A stretch of DNA of 64,000 bases from assembly GCF_014648995.1 (NCBI RefSeq), contig NZ_BMSE01000004.1, forward strand, positions 62,001 to 126,000, read 5' to 3'. Under the pieces are notes generated by a model. The model was given only the letters and a program-made list of their open reading frames with translations. It made no database searches and was not told the DNA's origin. The DNA is from Streptomyces massasporeus. GTDB taxonomy: Bacteria > Actinomycetota > Actinomycetes > Streptomycetales > Streptomycetaceae. The position numbers were made by a program, and so were the translations under genes. The number at the start of each line of letters is the position of its first letter. Position 1 is the first letter of the stretch. Shown piece after piece: positions 40,056-48,841 of the stretch.

Positions 40056-43000
40056 GTGTCAAAGCCGCCGTTCACGCACCTGCACGTCCACACCCAGTAC
40101 TCGCTGCTGGACGGTGCCGCGCGGCTGAAGGACATGTTCAACGCGTGCAACGAGATGGGCATGACGCACATCGCCATGTCCGACCACGGCAACCTCCACG
40201 GCGCGTACGACTTCTTCCACACGGCCCAGAAGGCCGGTGTGACCCCGATCATCGGGATCGAGGCCTATGTCGCGCCCGAGTCCCGGCGCAACAAGCGCAA
40301 GATCCAGTGGGGCCAGCCGCACCAGAAGCGGGACGACGTCTCCGGTTCCGGTGGGTACACCCACAAGACGATGTGGGCGGTGAACAGCACCGGCCTGCAC
40401 AACATCTTCCGGCTGTCCTCCGACGCGTACGCCGAGGGCTGGCTGCAGAAGTGGCCCCGGATGGACAAGGAGACCATCTCCCAGTGGTCCGAGGGGATCG
40501 TCGCCTCCACCGGCTGCCCCTCCGGCGAGGTCCAGACCCGGCTGCGCCTGGGCCACTTCGACGAGGCGCTCAAGGCCGCCGCCGACTACCAGGACATCTT
40601 CGGCAAGGACCGCTACTTCCTGGAGCTGATGGACCACGGCATCGAGATCGAGCACCGGGTCCGCGACGGCCTCCTGGAGATCGGCAAGAAGCTCGGCATC
40701 CCCCCGCTGGTCACCAACGACTCGCACTACACGTACGCGCACGAGGCGAGCGCCCACGACGCCCTGCTGTGCATCCAGACCGGCAAGAACCTCTCCGACC
40801 CCGACCGCTTCAGGTTCGACGGCACCGGCTACTACCTGAAGTCCACGGACGAGATGTACGCCATCGACTCCTCGGACGCCTGGCAGGAGGGCTGCGCCAA
40901 CACCCGCCTGATCGCCGAGATGGTCGACACCACGGGCATGTTCGAAAAGCGCGACCTCATGCCCAAGTTCGACATCCCGGAGGGGTACACGGAGGTCAGC
41001 TGGTTCCGCGAGGAGACCCTGCGCGGCATGAACCGCCGCTTCCCGGACGGCATCCCGGACGACCGCATGAAGCAGGTCGAGTACGAGATGGACACCATCA
41101 TCTCGATGGGCTTCCCGGGCTACTTCCTCGTGGTCGCCGACTTCATCATGTGGGCCAAGAAGCAGGGCATCGCGGTCGGCCCCGGCCGAGGCTCGGCGGC
41201 CGGCTCGATCGTCGCCTACGCCCTCGGCATCACCGACCTCGACCCCATCCCGCACGGCCTGATCTTCGAGCGGTTCCTCAACCCCGAGCGCATCTCCATG
41301 CCCGACGTCGACATCGACTTCGACGAGCGCCGGCGCGTCGAGGTGATCCGGTACGTGACGGAGAAGTACGGCGCCGACAAGGTCGCCATGATCGGCACGT
41401 ACGGCACCATCAAGGCCAAGAACGCGATCAAGGACTCCGCGCGCGTGCTGGGCTACCCGTACGCGATGGGCGACCGCCTCACCAAGGCCATGCCCGCCGA
41501 CGTCCTCGGCAAGGGCATCAACCTCGACGGCATCACCAACCCCGAGCACCCCCGCTACTCGGAGGCGGGCGAGATCCGGGCGATGTACGAGAACGAGCCG
41601 GACGTGAAGAAGGTCATCGACACCGCCAAGGGCGTCGAGGGCCTGGTCCGGCAGATGGGCGTGCACGCCGCCGGCGTGATCATGTCCAGCGAGACCATCA
41701 CCGACCACGTGCCCGTCTGGGTCAGGCACACGGACAAGGTCACCATCACCCAGTGGGACTACCCGAGCTGCGAGTCGCTCGGCCTGCTGAAGATGGACTT
41801 CCTCGGCCTGCGCAACCTGACGATCATGGACGACGCCGTCAAGATGGTGAAGTCCAACAAGGGGGTCGACATCGACCTCCTGAGCCTTCCGCTCGACGAC
41901 CCCACGACCTTCGAACTGCTCCAGCGCGGCGACACCCTCGGCGTCTTCCAGTTCGACGGCGGCCCCATGCGCTCCCTGCTCCGGCTGATGAAGCCGGACA
42001 ACTTCGAAGACATCTCCGCCGTGTCGGCCCTGTACCGCCCGGGCCCCATGGGCATGAACTCCCACACGAACTACGCGCTGCGCAAGAACGGCCAGCAGGA
42101 CATCACGCCCATCCACCCCGAGCTGGAGGAGCCTCTCAAGGAGGTCCTGGACGTCACCTACGGCCTGATCGTCTACCAGGAGCAGGTGCAGAAGGCCGCC
42201 CAGATCATCGCCGGCTACTCGCTCGGCGAGGCCGACATCCTCCGCCGCGTGATGGGCAAGAAGAAGCCCGAGGAGCTGGCGAAGAACTTCGTCCTCTTCC
42301 AGGAGGGCGCCCGCAAGAAGGGCTTCAGCGACGAGGCCATCCAGGGCCTGTGGGACGTGCTGGTCCCCTTCGCCGGCTACGCGTTCAACAAGGCGCACTC
42401 CGCCGCCTACGGACTCGTCTCGTACTGGACGGCCTACCTCAAGGCGAACCACCCCGCCGAGTACATGGCCGCGCTGCTCACGTCCGTGAAGGACGACAAG
42501 GACAAGTCGGCCGTCTACCTCAACGAGTGCCGCCGCATGGGCATCAAGGTGCTCCCGCCGGACGTCAACGAGTCGATGTCCAACTTCGCGGCCCAGGGCG
42601 ACGACGTGATCCTCTTCGGCCTCTCCGCCGTCCGCAACGTCGGTACGAACGTGGTCGAGTCGATCATCAGGTGCCGCAAGGCCAAGGGGAAGTACGTCTC
42701 CTTCCCGGACTACCTCGACAAGGTGGAGGCGGTGGTCTGCAACAAGCGCACCACCGAGTCGCTGATCAAGGCCGGCGCCTTCGACGCCATGGGCCACACC
42801 CGCAAGGGCCTCACCGCGCACTACGAGCCGATGATCGACAACGTGGTCGCGGTCAAGCGCAAGGAGGCCGAGGGGCAGTTCGACCTCTTCGGCGGCATGG
42901 GCGAGGCCGAGACCAGCGAACCGGGCTTCGGACTCGACGTGGAGTTCTCCCCCGACGAGTGGGACAAGACCTATCTGCTCGCCCAGGAGCGGGAGATGCT

Positions 43001-43595
43001 CGGTCTGTACGTCTCCGACCACCCGCTGTTCGGCCTGGAGCACATCCTGTCCGACAAGGCCGACGCGGGCATCTCCCAGCTGACCGGGGGTGAGCACTCC
43101 GACGGGGCGGTCGTCACCATCGGCGGCATCATCTCGGGCCTGCAGCGCAAGATGACCAAACAGGGCAACGCCTGGGCCATCGCCACCGTCGAGGACCTCG
43201 CCGGCTCGATCGAGTGCATGTTCTTCCCCGCGACCTACCAGCTGGTCTCGACCCAACTCGTCGAGGACGCCGTGGTGTTCGTCAAGGGCCGCCTCGACAA
43301 GCGGGAGGACATCCCGCGGCTCGTGGCGATGGAGCTGATGGTGCCGGACCTGTCGAACGCGGGCACCAACGCGCCGGTGATCCTCACCATCCCGGCCACC
43401 CGGGTCACCCCGCCGCTGGTCAGCCGCCTCGGCGAGGTGCTCAGCCACCACAAGGGCGACAGCGAGGTCCGGATCAAGCTCCAGGGGCCGACCAAGACGA
43501 CCGTGCTGCGGCTTGACCGGCACCGGGTGAAGCCGGACCCGGCGCTCTTCGGCGACCTGAAGGTGCTGCTCGGACCGTCCTGCCTGGCCGGGTGA
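40056..43595 (+). CDS. dnaE: DNA polymerase III alpha subunit
   Basis: DnaE1 is the replicative polymerase. The 1179-residue protein starts with the PHP domain (FTHLHVHTQYSLLDG, then SDHGNLHGAYDF). The polymerase palm has PDVDIDFDERRR with the catalytic Asp residues (near residue 420), and GPGRGSAAGS is nearby. The helix-hairpin-helix, OB-fold and C-terminal domains follow. GTG 40056 has GGAGG eight bases upstream; the frame extends to 39720 only as an antisense shadow of the neighbouring gene. A strong terminator follows. Confidence 0.98.
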   Translation: MSKPPFTHLHVHTQYSLLDGAARLKDMFNACNEMGMTHIAMSDHGNLHGAYDFFHTAQKAGVTPIIGIEAYVAPESRRNKRKIQWGQPHQKRDDVSGSGGYTHKTMWAVNSTGLHNIFRLSSDAYAEGWLQKWPRMDKETISQWSEGIVASTGCPSGEVQTRLRLGHFDEALKAAADYQDIFGKDRYFLELMDHGIEIEHRVRDGLLEIGKKLGIPPLVTNDSHYTYAHEASAHDALLCIQTGKNLSDPDRFRFDGTGYYLKSTDEMYAIDSSDAWQEGCANTRLIAEMVDTTGMFEKRDLMPKFDIPEGYTEVSWFREETLRGMNRRFPDGIPDDRMKQVEYEMDTIISMGFPGYFLVVADFIMWAKKQGIAVGPGRGSAAGSIVAYALGITDLDPIPHGLIFERFLNPERISMPDVDIDFDERRRVEVIRYVTEKYGADKVAMIGTYGTIKAKNAIKDSARVLGYPYAMGDRLTKAMPADVLGKGINLDGITNPEHPRYSEAGEIRAMYENEPDVKKVIDTAKGVEGLVRQMGVHAAGVIMSSETITDHVPVWVRHTDKVTITQWDYPSCESLGLLKMDFLGLRNLTIMDDAVKMVKSNKGVDIDLLSLPLDDPTTFELLQRGDTLGVFQFDGGPMRSLLRLMKPDNFEDISAVSALYRPGPMGMNSHTNYALRKNGQQDITPIHPELEEPLKEVLDVTYGLIVYQEQVQKAAQIIAGYSLGEADILRRVMGKKKPEELAKNFVLFQEGARKKGFSDEAIQGLWDVLVPFAGYAFNKAHSAAYGLVSYWTAYLKANHPAEYMAALLTSVKDDKDKSAVYLNECRRMGIKVLPPDVNESMSNFAAQGDDVILFGLSAVRNVGTNVVESIIRCRKAKGKYVSFPDYLDKVEAVVCNKRTTESLIKAGAFDAMGHTRKGLTAHYEPMIDNVVAVKRKEAEGQFDLFGGMGEAETSEPGFGLDVEFSPDEWDKTYLLAQEREMLGLYVSDHPLFGLEHILSDKADAGISQLTGGEHSDGAVVTIGGIISGLQRKMTKQGNAWAIATVEDLAGSIECMFFPATYQLVSTQLVEDAVVFVKGRLDKREDIPRLVAMELMVPDLSNAGTNAPVILTIPATRVTPPLVSRLGEVLSHHKGDSEVRIKLQGPTKTTVLRLDRHRVKPDPALFGDLKVLLGPSCLAG

Positions 43596-43615
43596 CGCAG
43601 GGATCTCGATGCGTT

Positions 43616-43649
43616 CGAGGGGCGTACCCGGCATCGGGTACGCCCCTCG
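43616..43649 (+). terminator. Terminator of dnaE
   Basis: A perfect 15-bp stem (43616-43630 with 43635-43649) and a four-base loop GCAT lie 20 bases after dnaE. The next gene is convergent, so it may serve both. Confidence 0.88.
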
Positions 43650-43693
43650 TGCGTGTGCGTGTCGCGTGGGCTCAACAGCCCGTCACGCAGACG

Positions 43694-43861
43694 TCAGTTG
43701 TGGCCGAAGCTGCGCTTTCGCTTGCCGGACGGTGCCATCTCGCCCGGGGTCACCTCGACCTCGGCCTGGGGCTCCGTCTGCGAGGCGGGGCTGCGGTCCG
43801 CCCGCTGACCACGCTCGGTCGGACGCTGCTGCTTACGGTCACGGTTCTTGTTCTTGGCCAT
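43694..43861 (-). CDS. Small basic hypothetical protein (55 residues)
   Basis: ATG 43861 stands behind a strong GGAGG (GGAGGCATCACC) and opens a 55-residue frame beginning MAKNKNRDRKQQRP and ending GKRKRSFGHN. The ends are Lys/Arg-rich and the middle acidic and Gln/Pro-rich; no membrane segment or Cys is present. The composition and strong ribosome site argue for a real gene. I do not recognise a function; short basic proteins of this kind are often annotated hypothetical in Streptomyces. It is convergent with dnaE. Confidence 0.68.
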   Translation of the reverse strand: MAKNKNRDRKQQRPTERGQRADRSPASQTEPQAEVEVTPGEMAPSGKRKRSFGHN

Positions 43862-44082
43862 GGTGATGCCTCCTGTGGGGGACTAGGGGCCAGGGCCGGG
43901 ACCAGATTCACACAGGCCGACAACGATCGCATGTCGGACAATTACCGTGCGTGACAGGGGTGGTCGGAGCGGGAAGTCCCGAAACGCCACGCCGAAGATC
44001 GAGTTCCGGCCGTTAACCTCCGCGCCGTCGGGCAGACTCGAAGCAGGCCCGAAGCAAACCTCCTGGGAAGAGGGTGAGTCGC

Positions 44083-45291
44083 GTGGACCGCTGCATCGTC
44101 CTGGTGGACGCTGGGTATCTGCTGGGCGCCGCGGCGAGTCTCCTCGCCGGGGAGCCCTCGCGGTCCCGCATCACCGTCGACCACACCGCCCTCATCCAGG
44201 GGCTGCGCGAACGCGCCGAGTCCGACACCGAGCAGCCGCTGCTGCGCATCTACTGGTTCGACGGTGCCCCCGACCGCGTCCCGCAGCCCGAGCACCGCAG
44301 ACTGCGTGTGATGCCCCGGGTCACCGTCCGGCTCGGAGCGCTGACCCGCAGCGACGGCCGCTGGGCGCAGAAGGGCGTGGACGCCGCGATGCACGCCGAG
44401 CTCACCGAACTGGCCCGCAATCGCGCCTGCTCCGACGTCGTCCTCGTCACCGGCGACGGCGATCTGCTGCCCGGCATGATGGCCGCCAAGGAGCACGGCG
44501 TCGCGGTCCACCTGTGGGCCGTCCAGGCCGCCGACGGCGACTACAACCAGTCCGAGGACCTGGTCGCCGAGGCCGACGAGCGGCGCGTCCTGGACCGCAC
44601 GTGGATCACCAAGGCCGTCCGCGCCAAGGACTACACCGGGGTGTGCGCCCCGCAGCCCGCGCCCCGGCCCGAGATCGCCGCGATCCTCTCCGCGCCGCTG
44701 CCCGAGTCCGCGCTCGGCGCCCCGGCCGAACGACCCGCCCCGCAGCCCCGCCACCCGGGGGACGGCCCCGGGCAGAACGGCACGGAGGAGCGGGTCGCCG
44801 CCAAAGGCGTCCCCACGCCCAAAGACCTGGCCGCCCTGCGCGCCCCCGGCACCCAGCCCGCCCAGCCCCCGGCCTCCGCCACCCTCCGGTGGTCCTCCGA
44901 CAAAGGCTGGGTCGACCGGCCCACGGCCGAGCCCCCCGAGGCCGCCTCGATGCCGACGCTCGCCCAGCTGACCACGGCCGAGCAGCGGTGGGCCGACCGC
45001 GAGGAGGACATCACCACCGTCGGCGGTGACCCGTACGAGGTGGGGCAGGTCTTCGCCCGGCGCTGGGTCGAGCGCCTCGGCGACCAGAGCCACCTGCAGA
45101 AACTGTCCGGGATGTACCCGCGTATCCCGCACCGCGTCGACGGGGAGCTGCTGCGTTACGCCGCCCGCTTCGGCCTGCTCGCCCACAAGGACGACCAGAT
45201 CGACGAGCGGGACCGTTACGCCATCCGGGCCGGCTTCTGGCGGGAGATCAGCGTGCGCACGGGCGTGGAGCACCCACCCCTCGACGCCTGA
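44083..45291 (+). CDS. NYN (PIN-like) domain protein with a C-terminal helical domain
   Basis: The N-terminal 180 residues form an NYN domain, a PIN-like nuclease fold. Acidic residues in IVLVDAGYL, KGVDAAMHAEL and VTGDGDLLPG match the metal-binding site of the LabA/DUF88 group. A Pro/Ala-rich linker of about 100 residues follows, and a separate C-terminal domain (about residues 300-400, GQVFARRWVERL to RYAIRAGFWREI) looks like a winged-helix or OST-HTH-like fold. It may process or bind RNA. GTG 44083 has GAGGGTGAG upstream; GTG 44074 is an alternative. Confidence 0.83.
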   Translation: MDRCIVLVDAGYLLGAAASLLAGEPSRSRITVDHTALIQGLRERAESDTEQPLLRIYWFDGAPDRVPQPEHRRLRVMPRVTVRLGALTRSDGRWAQKGVDAAMHAELTELARNRACSDVVLVTGDGDLLPGMMAAKEHGVAVHLWAVQAADGDYNQSEDLVAEADERRVLDRTWITKAVRAKDYTGVCAPQPAPRPEIAAILSAPLPESALGAPAERPAPQPRHPGDGPGQNGTEERVAAKGVPTPKDLAALRAPGTQPAQPPASATLRWSSDKGWVDRPTAEPPEAASMPTLAQLTTAEQRWADREEDITTVGGDPYEVGQVFARRWVERLGDQSHLQKLSGMYPRIPHRVDGELLRYAARFGLLAHKDDQIDERDRYAIRAGFWREISVRTGVEHPPLDA

Positions 45292-45369
45292 GTTCTTTGC
45301 CGACGGATTTCCCGGTATGGACCGACCCGAGAGCGGACCGGGGTCGCCGACCCCGTAGTCTCGTCCCTT

Positions 45370-46389
45370 GTGAGTAAGCGCGCGGCACAGGCATTTCGGC
45401 ACGATGGTGACGTCGTGTGCGCGGTGCGCGGGCTGACCAAGACCTATCCGGCGGTCCGGGGCCGGCGCGGCACCCCGGGAACACCCGAGGTCCGGGCCAC
45501 GGACGACGTGACGTTGGACATCCGCCGCGGCGAGATCTTCGGCCTGCTCGGTCCCAACGGGGCCGGCAAGTCCACCCTCGTGCGCCAGCTGACCGGGCTG
45601 ATGCGGCCCGACCGCGGCAGCGTGGAGATCCTCGGGCACGACATCGTCCGCCACCCCGAGCGGGCCGCGCGGATCCTCGCCTACCTCGGGCAGGAGTCGA
45701 CCGCCCTCGACGAGCTGACCGTGTCGCTCGCCGCCGAGACCACCGGGCGGCTGCGCGGCCTGGACGTACGGCACGCGCGGGCCGAGCGGGACGCCGTCCT
45801 CGACGAGCTGGGGCTCGCTCCGCTCGCCGGGCGGCCGCTGAAGAAGCTCTCCGGGGGCCAGCGGCGCCTGGCGTGCTTCGCGGCGGCCCTGGTGGGGGAG
45901 CGGCCGCTGCTCGTGCTGGACGAGCCGACCACCGGCATGGACCCGGTGGCGCGGCGGGCCGTGTGGTCCGCCGTCGACCGGCGCCGGGCCGAACACGGGA
46001 CGACCGTGCTGCTCGTGACCCACAACGTCATCGAGGCCGAGACGGTGTTGGACCGGGTGGCCGTCCTCGACCGAGGGCGGGTGATCGCCTGCGACACCCC
46101 CGCCGGGCTCAAGGAGCAGGTCGCCGGTGAGGTGCGCGTCGACCTGGTGTGGCGGGACGCGGCTCCGCTGCACGTGCCCGAGGTGGCCGCGCTGAAGGAC
46201 CGCGTCGTGGAGTCGGGCCGCCGCTGGACGCTGCGGCTCGGGCCGGAGGAGGCCCGGACGGTCGTCGCGACCGTCACCGGCGGGGCCGCCTTCGCCGCCC
46301 TGGACGACTTCACCCTGGCCACCCCCAGCCTGGAGGACGTGTACCTCGCCCTCGGCGGGGCCGTGCAGCAGGGGCTGGTGAAGGCGTGA
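45370..46389 (+). CDS. ABC transporter ATP-binding protein
   Basis: This 339-residue ATPase has Walker A GPNGAGKST, signature LSGGQRRL, Walker B LLVLDEPT with MDP after it, and the H-loop VTHN. A C-terminal DUF4162-like part follows, as in DrrA-type drug or lipid exporters. GTG 45370 lies eight bases after TAGTCT, so the message may be leaderless. The permease starts about 100 bases downstream, making a two-gene export system. Confidence 0.92.
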   Translation: MSKRAAQAFRHDGDVVCAVRGLTKTYPAVRGRRGTPGTPEVRATDDVTLDIRRGEIFGLLGPNGAGKSTLVRQLTGLMRPDRGSVEILGHDIVRHPERAARILAYLGQESTALDELTVSLAAETTGRLRGLDVRHARAERDAVLDELGLAPLAGRPLKKLSGGQRRLACFAAALVGERPLLVLDEPTTGMDPVARRAVWSAVDRRRAEHGTTVLLVTHNVIEAETVLDRVAVLDRGRVIACDTPAGLKEQVAGEVRVDLVWRDAAPLHVPEVAALKDRVVESGRRWTLRLGPEEARTVVATVTGGAAFAALDDFTLATPSLEDVYLALGGAVQQGLVKA

Positions 46390-46492
46390 GCGTGAGGACA
46401 CCGGGCGCGCGGCCCGTGAGCAGACCGGCCGCCGCATACGTACCGAACAGGCGACTGCCGCAGTGGACCCGAGCGAAGGGGAGCAGCGCGAC

Positions 46493-47314
46493 GTGAGTGT
46501 CGTACCCGCCGATGTCCTGCCGGGCAGTGCCCTGGCCGTGGAGGAGCCCGCCGCGTGTGCGGCCGAGCTCGGACCTCGGGCGCGGCTGTTGCCGTCGCTG
46601 GCGGCCGTGTACCGGGCCCAGCTGTCCCGGGCGCGGGTGGCGCGGATCCCGCTGCTGTTCGTGGCGACCTTCCAGTCGGTCGGGATCATGATCCTGATGC
46701 GCGGGGTCGTGGACGACGGGGCGGAGGCGCAGGCCGTCGTCGCCGGGTCGTCGGTCCTGGTGGTCGCCTTCGTCGCGCTGAACCTGCTCGCGCAGTACTT
46801 CGGGCAGCTGCGGGCCAGCGGCGGGCTCGACCACTACGCGACGCTGCCGGTGCCGCCGGCGGCCGTGGTGCTGGGCGCGGCGGGCGCGTACGCCTCGTTC
46901 ACCGTGCCCGGGACCGTCGTGACCGCGCTGTTCGGCTGTGTGCTGTTCGGACTGCCGATGGCCCATCTGTGGGTGCTCATGGCCGTGATCCCGCTCGCGG
47001 GCGCCGCGCTCGCCGGGCTCGGGGCGGCGCTGGGGCTGCTCGCGCCCCGGCCGGAACTGGCCACGCTGCTCGGGCAGCTGGGCATGTCGGCGGCGCTGCT
47101 GCTGGGCGTGCTGCCGGCGGACCGGATGCCGGAGGTCGTGCGCTTCACGCGGGACCTGCTGCCGTCGACGTACGGCGTGGAGGCCTTCGCGCGGACGTTC
47201 GGGCCGCACCCCGACTGGGCCTTCGTGCTCGGTGACCTCGCGGTGTGCGGGGTCGTGGGCGTCGTGTCGCTGGCCGTGGCGACCTGGGCGTACCGCCGGG
47301 CGGCCGTCCGTTGA
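46493..47314 (+). CDS. ABC-2 type transporter permease
   Basis: This 273-residue protein has six membrane segments (from FVATFQSVGIM onwards) and the ABC-2 fold, and pairs with the ATPase just upstream. GTG 46493 has GGGGAG nine bases before it; an earlier GTG at 46463 has no such site. The cargo is unknown. Confidence 0.88.
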   Translation: MSVVPADVLPGSALAVEEPAACAAELGPRARLLPSLAAVYRAQLSRARVARIPLLFVATFQSVGIMILMRGVVDDGAEAQAVVAGSSVLVVAFVALNLLAQYFGQLRASGGLDHYATLPVPPAAVVLGAAGAYASFTVPGTVVTALFGCVLFGLPMAHLWVLMAVIPLAGAALAGLGAALGLLAPRPELATLLGQLGMSAALLLGVLPADRMPEVVRFTRDLLPSTYGVEAFARTFGPHPDWAFVLGDLAVCGVVGVVSLAVATWAYRRAAVR

Positions 47315-47370
47315 GCGCGGAGCGGTCCTCCGGTGACGCGGCACACAAGCGGGCCTGGCACGATGGCAGG

Positions 47371-48069
47371 GTGACCGCACCACTGACTCCGCCACCGCCG
47401 CCGCATGAGCACTCCGCACAGGGTTCGTGGCAGCCGCCGGCAGCCGGGCCCGAGGCTCCCGGCTCGCAGCACGCCGAGTACGCCGGGCACGGCTGGTACG
47501 GACAGGACGGCCCCGGAATGAGGACGGAACTGCGGGAGGCCGCCGTGATCGCGGTGGCCGTGGCGCTCGGCGGGGTGCTGCTCGGAGTGCTGTGGTGGTG
47601 GCTCGCGCCGCACGTGCCGCTGATCGGTGACGTGGTGGAGAAGAACTGGGTCGTCTACCTCAAGGACACCGAGGGGGAGCAGGCCATCGGTGTCGACGGC
47701 ACGTTCACGCTGCTCGGCCTGTGCTTCGGCGCCGTCAGCGCGCTGGTCGTCTTCCTGCTGCGGCGGCGCGGGGGCGTGCCGCTGGTGGTGGGGCTGGCCC
47801 TCGGAGGCCTGCTCGGGTCGTTGCTCGCCTGGCGGGTCGGGGTGTGGCTGGGGCCCGCCGAGGACGTGATCGCGCACGCACGCGAAGTCGGGCGGGGCGT
47901 GACCTTCACCGCGCCGCTGAAGCTGGGCGCGAAGGGCGCGTTGCTGGCCTGGCCGCTCGCCGCGCTGGTGCTCCACCTCGGGCTCATGGCGCTGTTCGGG
48001 CCCCGTGACCCGGAGCCGGAATTCGGCGCGGGCCCGTATCCGGGACCGCCGACCGCGGACGGCCGGTAG
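47371..48069 (+). CDS. DUF2567 family membrane protein
   Basis: This 232-residue protein has a Pro/His-rich N-terminus of about 50 residues, then four membrane segments (about residues 52-75, 110-128, 138-155, 190-212) with an extracytoplasmic loop around VEKNWVVYLKDTEGEQ. I place it in DUF2567 from its pattern and position after the ABC pair; the function is unknown. CACGAT six bases before GTG 47371 suggests a leaderless start. Confidence 0.78.
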   Translation: MTAPLTPPPPPHEHSAQGSWQPPAAGPEAPGSQHAEYAGHGWYGQDGPGMRTELREAAVIAVAVALGGVLLGVLWWWLAPHVPLIGDVVEKNWVVYLKDTEGEQAIGVDGTFTLLGLCFGAVSALVVFLLRRRGGVPLVVGLALGGLLGSLLAWRVGVWLGPAEDVIAHAREVGRGVTFTAPLKLGAKGALLAWPLAALVLHLGLMALFGPRDPEPEFGAGPYPGPPTADGR

Positions 48070-48180
48070 GCGCGCCGCCGGCGACAGGGCGCAGGACGGC
48101 TTCCCCGCCGCCGGCGGTCGGCACGCCAGGACGGCTCGGCGTCGCGATCGGTGGCCAGGCGCGCCGTCACAGGCGGTATG

Positions 48181-48248
48181 GGCGTCGGCACCGCCTCCGC
48201 GCCGTCGGCACCGCCTCCGCGCCGTCGGCACCGCCTCCGCGCCGTCGG
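48181..48248 (+). repeat. 20-bp tandem repeat (three copies plus a part)
   Basis: The 20-base unit GCCGTCGGCACCGCCTCCGC occurs at 48201-48220 and 48221-48240, with a one-base variant at 48181-48200 and a partial copy GCCGTCGG at 48241-48248. Confidence 0.95.
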
Positions 48249-48285
48249 AGGTCGACAGGCGTGCCGCCAGCGGCCGGTCGGCGCC

Positions 48286-48341
48286 GGATCGCCTTCGCGC
48301 CGTCAGCGGCCGAGGATCGCCTTCGCGCCGTCAGCGGCCGA
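48286..48341 (+). repeat. 28-bp perfect tandem duplication reaching into ybaK
   Basis: A 28-base unit beginning GGATCGCCTTCGCGCC occurs at 48286-48313 and again, unchanged, at 48314-48341. The second copy covers the last codons and stop of ybaK on the minus strand. Confidence 0.95.
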
Positions 48342-48831
48342 TCGGCGCCAGGACCGCCTCCGTCAGCTTCTGGAGGTCCTCCGGCGCAAGCTCCACCTCC
48401 AGGCCCCTCCGGCCCGCGGAGACGCAGATCGTCGGGTGGGACGCGGCCGACTCGTCGAGGACCGTCGGGAGCTTCTTGCGCTGGCCCAACGGCGAGATGC
48501 CGCCCCGGACATAGCCCGTCGTGCGTTCCGCGAGCGCCGGGTCGGCCATCGCCGCGCGTTTGCCGCCCACGGCCGCAGCCAGCGCCTTCAGGTCCAGTTG
48601 GCCCGCCACCGGGACCACCGCGACCGTCAGGGCGCCGTCGACGTCCGCGACCAGGGTTTTGAAGACGCGGTCGGGGGAGACGCCCATGGCCTCGGCCGCC
48701 TCCTCGCCGTAGGAGGGGTGCGCGGGGTCGTGGTCGTAGGAGTGGACCGTGTACGTCGCGCCCGCCGCCGTGAGGGCCACCGTCGCGGGGGTGCCGCCCG
48801 GCTGGTGCTGCTTCTTCGACTTCTTCGCCAT
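48331..48831 (-). CDS. ybaK: Cys-tRNA(Pro)/Cys-tRNA(Cys) deacylase YbaK
   Basis: This 166-residue protein of the YbaK/ProX editing group should hydrolyse mischarged Cys-tRNA(Pro). The key Lys is in VFKTLVAD (near residue 58), and the GGISPLGQRKKLP motif and C-terminal GRRGLEVELAPEDL are typical of YbaK. A basic N-terminus (AKKSKKQHQ) precedes the domain. ATG 48831 is used. The last codons are part of a 28-bp tandem duplication. Confidence 0.94.
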   Translation of the reverse strand: MAKKSKKQHQPGGTPATVALTAAGATYTVHSYDHDPAHPSYGEEAAEAMGVSPDRVFKTLVADVDGALTVAVVPVAGQLDLKALAAAVGGKRAAMADPALAERTTGYVRGGISPLGQRKKLPTVLDESAASHPTICVSAGRRGLEVELAPEDLQKLTEAVLAPIGR

Positions 48832-48841
48832 GCGGATCCGC

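Noticed and set aside
46386..46496. A GTG at 46386 as permease start
   Set aside because: That frame ends at a TGA within 37 codons; the permease frame is a different one, starting at 46463 or 46493.
48181..48341. A CRISPR array at the tandem repeats
   Set aside because: The repeats are contiguous without variable spacers, and no cas gene is nearby.
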